From: Brevipalpus yothersi
Lineage: Eukaryota; Arthropoda; Arachnida; Trombidiformes; Tenuipalpidae
DNA: 64,000 nucleotides
Assembly (NCBI GenBank): GCA_003956705.1
Contig: QZCP01000831.1
Span: 1 to 64,000, forward strand
Direction of reading: 5' to 3'
The notes beneath the pieces were generated by a model. The model saw only the letters and a list, made by a program, of their open reading frames with translations. It ran no database searches and was not told the origin of the DNA. Shown here piece by piece: positions 58,562-64,000 of this stretch. The number at the start of each line of letters is the position of its first letter. The stretch's first letter is position 1. The translations under genes were made by a program, and so were the position numbers.

Positions 58562-61500
58562 ATGGAGGTGGAAATGACAACAGCCAATGGTTTCACACAA
58601 TTTCCGAGGATTCCAACTCCCAAAGACGTGAGTGGAGATGAGGAACGTGACATTCTATTGAGTGCAGCTCTGGTCTCAAATGCATCAAATGGTGTCCAAT
58701 TTGACTTCAAATCTGATCTGACATCGTTGAGATTGTATTATGTGTATCGTCATTGGACCCTCAATTATTTACTCTATTTTTTCCTATTCATGATACACTT
58801 TATAAGTCTTTTTGAAACTCTCGGTCAACCCCGAGAGAAGGCTGTTTACTTGGGATTGACCACCACAGTGGAACTATTGTGCATAACTTATTTCATTATT
58901 CGTCTGTATTTACGGGCCAGAGTAACGCAAAAGTATTTATTCTGGCATGATCCAAAAACCCTGGTCCTCATATGGACAATCGCAATGTCCATCATAGATA
59001 TCATCTGCTTCTTCATCTTTCCAGCCAATAAAGCAACCAGATTCACCATCTGCTTGAGGCCACTGTTCATCGTAACATTCACCGAAAATCGACAGGTAAG
59101 CTTTATGATGCAATTTCAGCACCAATTTTGTTTGATTAATTTGCTTTGTGATTTTAATTGGCAATATTTTCTGCTCCATTTTTGCACCACAGGTTCGAAG
59201 AACGATACGAAACATACGCAATTCTCTTCCGGACATTTTTAATGTCTTAATTTTGTTCTTCTTCTCTCTATCCATTTTCGCTTTGATCGCTTTTAAACTT
59301 TTTAATGGACGAAAAATTGCCACCGTAAAATCTTTCAAATATTTTGAATCATTTTGGGACAGTCTTTATGATCTTTTTGTACTGGTGACAACAGCTAACA
59401 ATCCTGGTATAACGTGAGTATAAGTATAAAATAACTTTGATAAGATTTAGTTTGTCAATGATGACAAATGTCTGCATGCATCTTCCAAAATGCTCAACAT
59501 CAATCGTGTATTCACTTAAATTTTGAACTATAAATTTGATGTTAACAATTGATCAATTCTCTCCTCTTCTCTATTCAGGATGCTCGCTTACAATCGTAGT
59601 CGATTTTATGCAATATTTTTTGTAGCTTTCCTGGTGATCAATCTTTACCTGTTCATGAATATCATTTTAGCAGTAATCTATAACCGGTATCGAAACTATT
59701 TGAAGGTAAGATGATTTTTTTTCTTCTCTCTCTCCTCTTTCTATCTTATTTCTTTTCTTCATTCTTGTTTCCATTTCTCTTTCAATTCGAATCATGCTTT
59801 CTGGATCTGAAAGCAGTGTAAAAAATGTCTGGCTAACTTTCTAAGTGAATGTTCTGACTACCTTTTCTGGTGTCGGGTTCAACAGCATACTTATACCGAT
59901 TCCATTCTCTTCTCTCTCTCTCTTTCTCTTTCTCTTTCTTCCGCCATCTTTATCTCACACTCTCTCAATAAGTCTATTATCAACCCTTTCATGATATTCC
60001 GTCGTTGGTGCAATTTTTGACTCATTGTCTGATTTAGTGTGAGCAACTTGAGGTTGATTTCTTTTCTCACTTGAACCCGGTTTTTGGAATCCTCTCTTTA
60101 GAAGAAGCTTTTTTTCTCTCTCTTTCTCTCCTCCTTCACTGCCAGGTACATGTAAGAATCTGGTGTACTATTGTTCTTAAAAAGAGTTTGTGAGTAGTTT
60201 GGTTAGAATTGAAAGACTTTGCTCAGCTTTTTCCATGAGAACTTCCATTTTTGTGCCCTGGAATTTTATCAGTTTCTAATTTCCGCTTCGCTCTTCGCTG
60301 GACTCAAATTGATGTGTCTGAGAGGAAGGAAGTCGCTCATGAGTCCTCAAGTTTTTCTAACCATGAAGCGAATCAACACTGTTGCTGCAAATTTAACTAC
60401 CGTTACACAAATTATTCAGACTAATAATAACCCATGGAAGATTAACACATGTTTTTGTTGTGAGCTCATCGAACATAATTTTTTCACTTCCCTTTGGCTC
60501 ATTCAGCGTGACATGTTGATCACTTCTCGGAAGTTTCTTGAGAAGTTTTTTTCGATTCTAGAGTAAATATTATCTCGAGCTCAATTGGAATAGTCACTCC
60601 TATTGATTATCATAAGGAAAGCTGGAAATCTTTTGAATCAATTTTTTACCACTTTATTCTATACCAACACTCTGCTAATATCTCTTCTCTATTCTCCTCT
60701 AACAGAATGAAGTTCGTCAGATACTTCAAATTCGACATGATAGCCTTGGAAAAGCATTTGACATAACCACCAAGGGTGATGAAGCGGGTATGACGAGAGA
60801 TCAATTTTGTTGCCTCATGGAAACGGTTTATCGTGCAAAATCAATGTTCAAACGTTGGAAAACTAATCCCGCTATTTTGGCTGAAATTTTATGGTATCTC
60901 ATGGAAACAAATGGGCGAGTCAAGAGATCAGATTTTGTTGACCTCGGTGAGGTTATGTCATTAGAAATCATTTTAGTTAACAAGAGTGAGAAACAAAATA
61001 GAGGCCCTGCTTGTAGTCGCTTTTCACCTATCATTTTCAATTCCATTTGTTGTGTATATTTTCGAAACATTGTCAAATCTGCATACTTTCGTTACCTCTT
61101 CGACCTGATCATCGTTGTTAATGTCATAGTTCTAGCTTTTCGTTCACATGAGTCGTCTGACGACTTCTTCTTGGACACAGATGTTGAACTTGTGTTCATA
61201 TCGATTTATGTGTTTGAAATTATTTGTAAAATTTTGACCTATGGTCCAGTTAAATTCTTCACCAGTGGATGGAACATTTTCGATGTCTTCGTCATTGGAT
61301 CTGCTTTGGGAGTATGGCTCTTGTTATTCCTTCAAGTCTTTTCGAGAGGTCATCTTGAAAGGATATTTGATATCATTCTTGTCCTCCGAGTATTGCGAAT
61401 CTGCAAAATCCTCAGTAATTACGAACGATTTAGAATCATCATGATCACTGTGAAACAATTACTGCCTTCCATACTGACATATGGCTGTCTTCTGTTTATC

Positions 61501-62154
61501 GTCTACTACGCTTTCTCAGTCATTGGAATACATCTTTTCCAAGGTTTGGTATACTCTGATCCCAAAGGCTGTAGACCTTCAGCACCAAATTGTTGTCCAA
61601 AAGAACTCGAAGATCAAGGACTCGTCTTTTGTACCATCAATTTTAATTCAATTGAAAATTCATTCCTTCTACTATTCGATTTAATGGTGGTCAACGATTG
61701 GCATTCTTTTGTACACAACTACGAAATTCGAGCTGGAACAAAATTTACAAGATTATTTTTCCTCTGTTTCCACTTATTATGTGTTATTATTGTTGTCAAT
61801 GTTTTCACAGCTTTCGTACTCGAAGCTTTCCTCTTGGAATATGATAATGCATTCGCAAAAACGGTTCATCTGGACAATTGGATGAAAAAAATTCACGAGC
61901 TTGGTGGAAAAAAGGTGGGAAAAATTCCACCCGAAACGAAAGATCAGAAGCAAGAGCTAATCGAAATGGACGAATCAGAAGAACTGGATGAGTTTGAGGC
62001 ATACAAACCGAAAAAAGATCACATAGAATCAATTATTCAAGTTCCTGATCTACCAAAATATGATATTCATGTTAAACAGACAGCTGAAGTGGAAATACTT
62101 CTCATTCGAATGTTTAAGGAAGAAATTGAAAGTGAAACACCAATCAGAGGTTAA
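58562..62154 (+). CDS. TPCN1: Two-pore cation channel, TPC1-like (4 exons)
   Basis: Exons 58562-59095, 59193-59413, 59579-59705 and 60706-62154 join in phase to give 776 residues, close to vertebrate TPC1. There are two six-helix repeats. Repeat I has a cytosolic N-terminus, helices from LNYLLYFFLFMIHF on, and the pore motif LFVLVTTANNPGIT, where the family norm is NNPDV. Repeat II has voltage-sensor arginines (LVLRVLRICKIL) and the pore segment LFDLMVVNDWHSF, where TPC1/TPC2 usually have VNNW. The linker has the helical AF-containing segment after repeat I, and the C-terminus is acidic and cytosolic. TPCs conduct Na+ and Ca2+ from endosomes and lysosomes and respond to PI(3,5)P2 or NAADP. 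AATAAA at 62195-62200 follows the stop by 40 bp. Subtype is by similarity from memory. Confidence 0.92.
59706..60705. other. Intron 3 of the two-pore channel gene
   Basis: A 1-kb intron, long for this window, with pyrimidine-rich runs. The open frame at 60219-60566 inside it shows no family resemblance and lacks splice support. Confidence 0.6.
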
Positions 62155-62626
62155 AAATTCTCAGTCATTTTACTACCGAATCAGTATAAGTTTGAATAAA
62201 ACCAAAGAATGAAATATTTGAACACAAAAATTTTTCCAATCCTAGACTTCTAGTCACCTAGACTGGAGAAGCTCGATGAGTTTTTATTCCAATCTAAATT
62301 CAATACTTTATCTCCGAAATGCAATCGAACATGAATGGGTCATGAATGAAAACTGATTCAATGGTGGCAATGAAAGCTTTTAGCTTTTATTCTTATAAGC
62401 AGATTTATGAATGTTGCTCTTGTATCTAACACACTGTTTAAGAATTTTCCAAATGAATCTTGAAATGATATGAACTGATAAAATTAACATGATCCCAACC
62501 CATTGGTACATTCGAAGCGAATTGAGTGGGAACTGAATCTCATCTTACCAAATATGATCAATCGTGAAAAATTAAAGTTGATTTAAATTCCAACCACAGT
62601 AAGAGGATGGTATGAATTCACGCTGG
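62155..62626. other. Convergent 3' region of the two-pore channel and membrane-protein genes
   Basis: Contains AATAAA for the channel (62195-62200). On the minus strand it contains the 3' UTR of the downstream membrane protein, part of which resembles the 3' flank of its paralogue. Confidence 0.5.
62195..62200 (+). terminator. Poly(A) signal of the two-pore channel gene
   Basis: AATAAA 40 bp after the stop codon at 62154. Confidence 0.65.
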
Positions 62627-63028
62627 TCAAATTTCGAAATTAGTACACGGAACTTTAACTTTCATCGGCTGAGCCGCAAGGAAATAGATTACTATACAAT
62701 ATATCCAGAAGAAAATGTTCAAACCAATACTTAAACTAGTGTATGCAATCGGTACACTTTTAGCAAACGCAGCTCCTAGACTACATGAGAGAAGAATGGC
62801 TGCGAAAATATTGGGCTTAAGTTCCGCTCCGAATGCAGCATAAAATAGAAGAAAACGAATACCTATACTCAATAGTATCACCATCCAATCAAAAAATCCA
62901 AAAGCTGTAATACCATCTTCAATTGCTACTAGAACGCATGAATATGTAAGATCAATAAGATCGAATCCCGTAAGGAATAAGAGAAACCATCTGAGAACAG
63001 ATACACTAATAACTTTATAATCGGCCAT
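62627..63028 (-). CDS. Small four-helix membrane protein, paralogue A (single exon)
   Basis: 133 residues from ATG at 63028, no intron. Four hydrophobic helices are visible: about residues 12-36 (FLLFLTGFDLIDLTYSCVLV), 46-64 (FFDWMVILLSIGIRFLLFY), 72-90 and 97-117 (SIGLNIFFWIYCIVIYFL). The N-terminus MADYKVISVSVLRWF and the tail PMKVKVP are short and cytosolic-like. It is about one third identical to the next gene, with shared positions such as SVLRWF, FLL-YAA, AEL-P--FAA and the C-terminal EI. The size and topology recall MARVEL/tetraspan-type families, but I see no diagnostic motif, so no function is given. It is a tandem duplicate. Confidence 0.75.
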   Translation of the reverse strand: MADYKVISVSVLRWFLLFLTGFDLIDLTYSCVLVAIEDGITAFGFFDWMVILLSIGIRFLLFYAAFGAELKPNIFAAILLSCSLGAAFAKSVPIAYTSLSIGLNIFFWIYCIVIYFLAAQPMKVKVPCTNFEI

Positions 63029-63577
63029 TTTTTGGGAACGACAAAAGATTAATGTCTTTTAGGTTTCGATCGATGTTCGAGGTTAATCAAATGATTGGAT
63101 GAGTAAAAGTTGATAAGATGGGTGAATTGAGTGTTATCAATTCGGATACTCGACACATAGTGAAGGATTCTCTGATTTTATTTTAATTATCATCCTGTTT
63201 TGGAGAAAAATAGGAAAAGGAAATCTCATCTTCAAACGAATCCCAATCAATTACCTAAAAGCGAGGGAATAATTCTCATAATATAAATATTTACAGACAC
63301 AGTTGTCCAGATACATGTATATTCTCTATCTTATACTCTAATTTTCTTTCTCCACATGGCAATATGCTGGCATCTTCTTTGATTGATGTAGCACTTTTTC
63401 ATGGGATAAAAATTTTTGGATTGAATTAATAGTGAGAATTTATCTCAATCCATTTGTACACTCAAATTATTTGCGAATTAAATCTCATCTCACACAATAT
63501 GATCAGTCACAATATGTGAGATAAATTTTATGTCCACCGTAGAGAGAGAGAAAGATGATTTGTGATTCTACTTGTCC
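63029..63577. other. Spacer between the tandem membrane-protein genes
   Basis: Promoter of paralogue A and 3' flank of paralogue B. The right part resembles the sequence downstream of paralogue A: near 62497 and 63448 both have CCATT-GTACA followed by a stretch with AATCTCATCT and AATATGATCA. Confidence 0.5.
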
Positions 63578-63973
63578 TCAAATTTCGATACTACCCAATC
63601 TAACTTTTATTGGTTCACCCTCAGTGAAAAAAATGGCTGCACAATAGCCCCAAAAAGAAAGACCCAAAGTTACTGTTGCACCATTAATTCCAGTATTTAT
63701 ATTGGAAAAATATCCAGCAGCCAAATTACATGTGATAAGAAGGGCAGCGAATAGACAGGGGCCAAGTTCCGCTTTGTATGCAGCATAAACGAGAAGAAAA
63801 GCAAGCGCTATATTGATTAATAAAAACATCCATTCCGAGAATGCATAAGTCGATATACCGTTATCAATTAATGCTTGAATGAAAATTGTGAAGGTTATTA
63901 TAACACTAGTCACTGTTAAGATCATTATGAACCATCTGAGAACAGATAGTCCTATAATTTTAAGATCGACCAT
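63578..63973 (-). CDS. Small four-helix membrane protein, paralogue B (single exon)
   Basis: 131 residues from ATG at 63973, no intron. It begins MVDLKIIGLSVLRWF and has four helices (about 13-36, 45-63, 71-90 and 98-116). It shares with paralogue A the SVLRWF start, the FLLVYAAYKAELGPCLFAAL block (compare FYAAFGAELKPNIFAAIL) and the tail PIKVRLGSIEI. Frame retention in both copies under this much divergence argues that both are expressed proteins. More copies may lie beyond the window end. Function unknown. Confidence 0.75.
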   Translation of the reverse strand: MVDLKIIGLSVLRWFIMILTVTSVIITFTIFIQALIDNGISTYAFSEWMFLLINIALAFLLVYAAYKAELGPCLFAALLITCNLAAGYFSNINTGINGATVTLGLSFWGYCAAIFFTEGEPIKVRLGSIEI

Positions 63974-64000
63974 TTTGATGAATAATAATAATTATCAATC

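Overview
The window looks like nuclear DNA of an arthropod-type animal, most likely a chelicerate such as an acariform mite. That placement is inference; the species cannot be read from the sequence. The DNA is AT-rich. Genes have short GT-AG introns and encode animal families: a TGF-beta-type propeptide, Cu/Zn superoxide dismutase, BLOC-1 subunit 3, mitochondrial DnaJ, Tousled-like kinase, RPA70 and a two-pore channel. There is one U4 snRNA gene. The DNA is saturated with (GA)n/(TC)n microsatellites, and both assembly gaps (14368-14458 and 27314-27633) fall inside such tracts.

Layout. 0.1-9 kb: a five-exon secreted protein with a TGF-beta propeptide but no visible cystine-knot ligand; a two-exon secreted single-Ig protein behind a TATA box; and a five-exon secreted Cu/Zn SOD. 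9-34 kb: a gene-poor, repeat-rich stretch with one convincing coding exon (minus strand, 13540-13895) that carries a strong BH3-like motif. It also holds a 142-bp inverted repeat at 23.4 kb and an excess of ATGCAAAT octamers. 34182-40000: a young, apparently intact Ty3/gypsy-type LTR retrotransposon with nearly identical LTRs, a GCTC target duplication, gag, and pol in the -1 frame behind a U-UUA-AAC slippery heptamer.

42-64 kb is gene-rich: BLOC1S3 (-), U4 snRNA (+), Tid1/DNAJA3-type DnaJ (-), Tousled-like kinase (-), RPA70 (+), two-pore channel (+), and two tandem paralogous four-helix membrane proteins (-).

The genes do not form one pathway. Small functional groupings exist: TLK and RPA70, both tied to S phase, are divergent neighbours about 2.35 kb apart, and BLOC1S3 and the two-pore channel both act on endolysosomal organelles. 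Exon boundaries were assigned by reading splice sites and reading phase by eye, without transcript data. The best candidates for something new are the propeptide-only TGF-beta gene, the BH3-like exon, the retrotransposon frameshift site with its repeat-bearing leader, the 23.4-kb hairpin and the tandem four-helix family.
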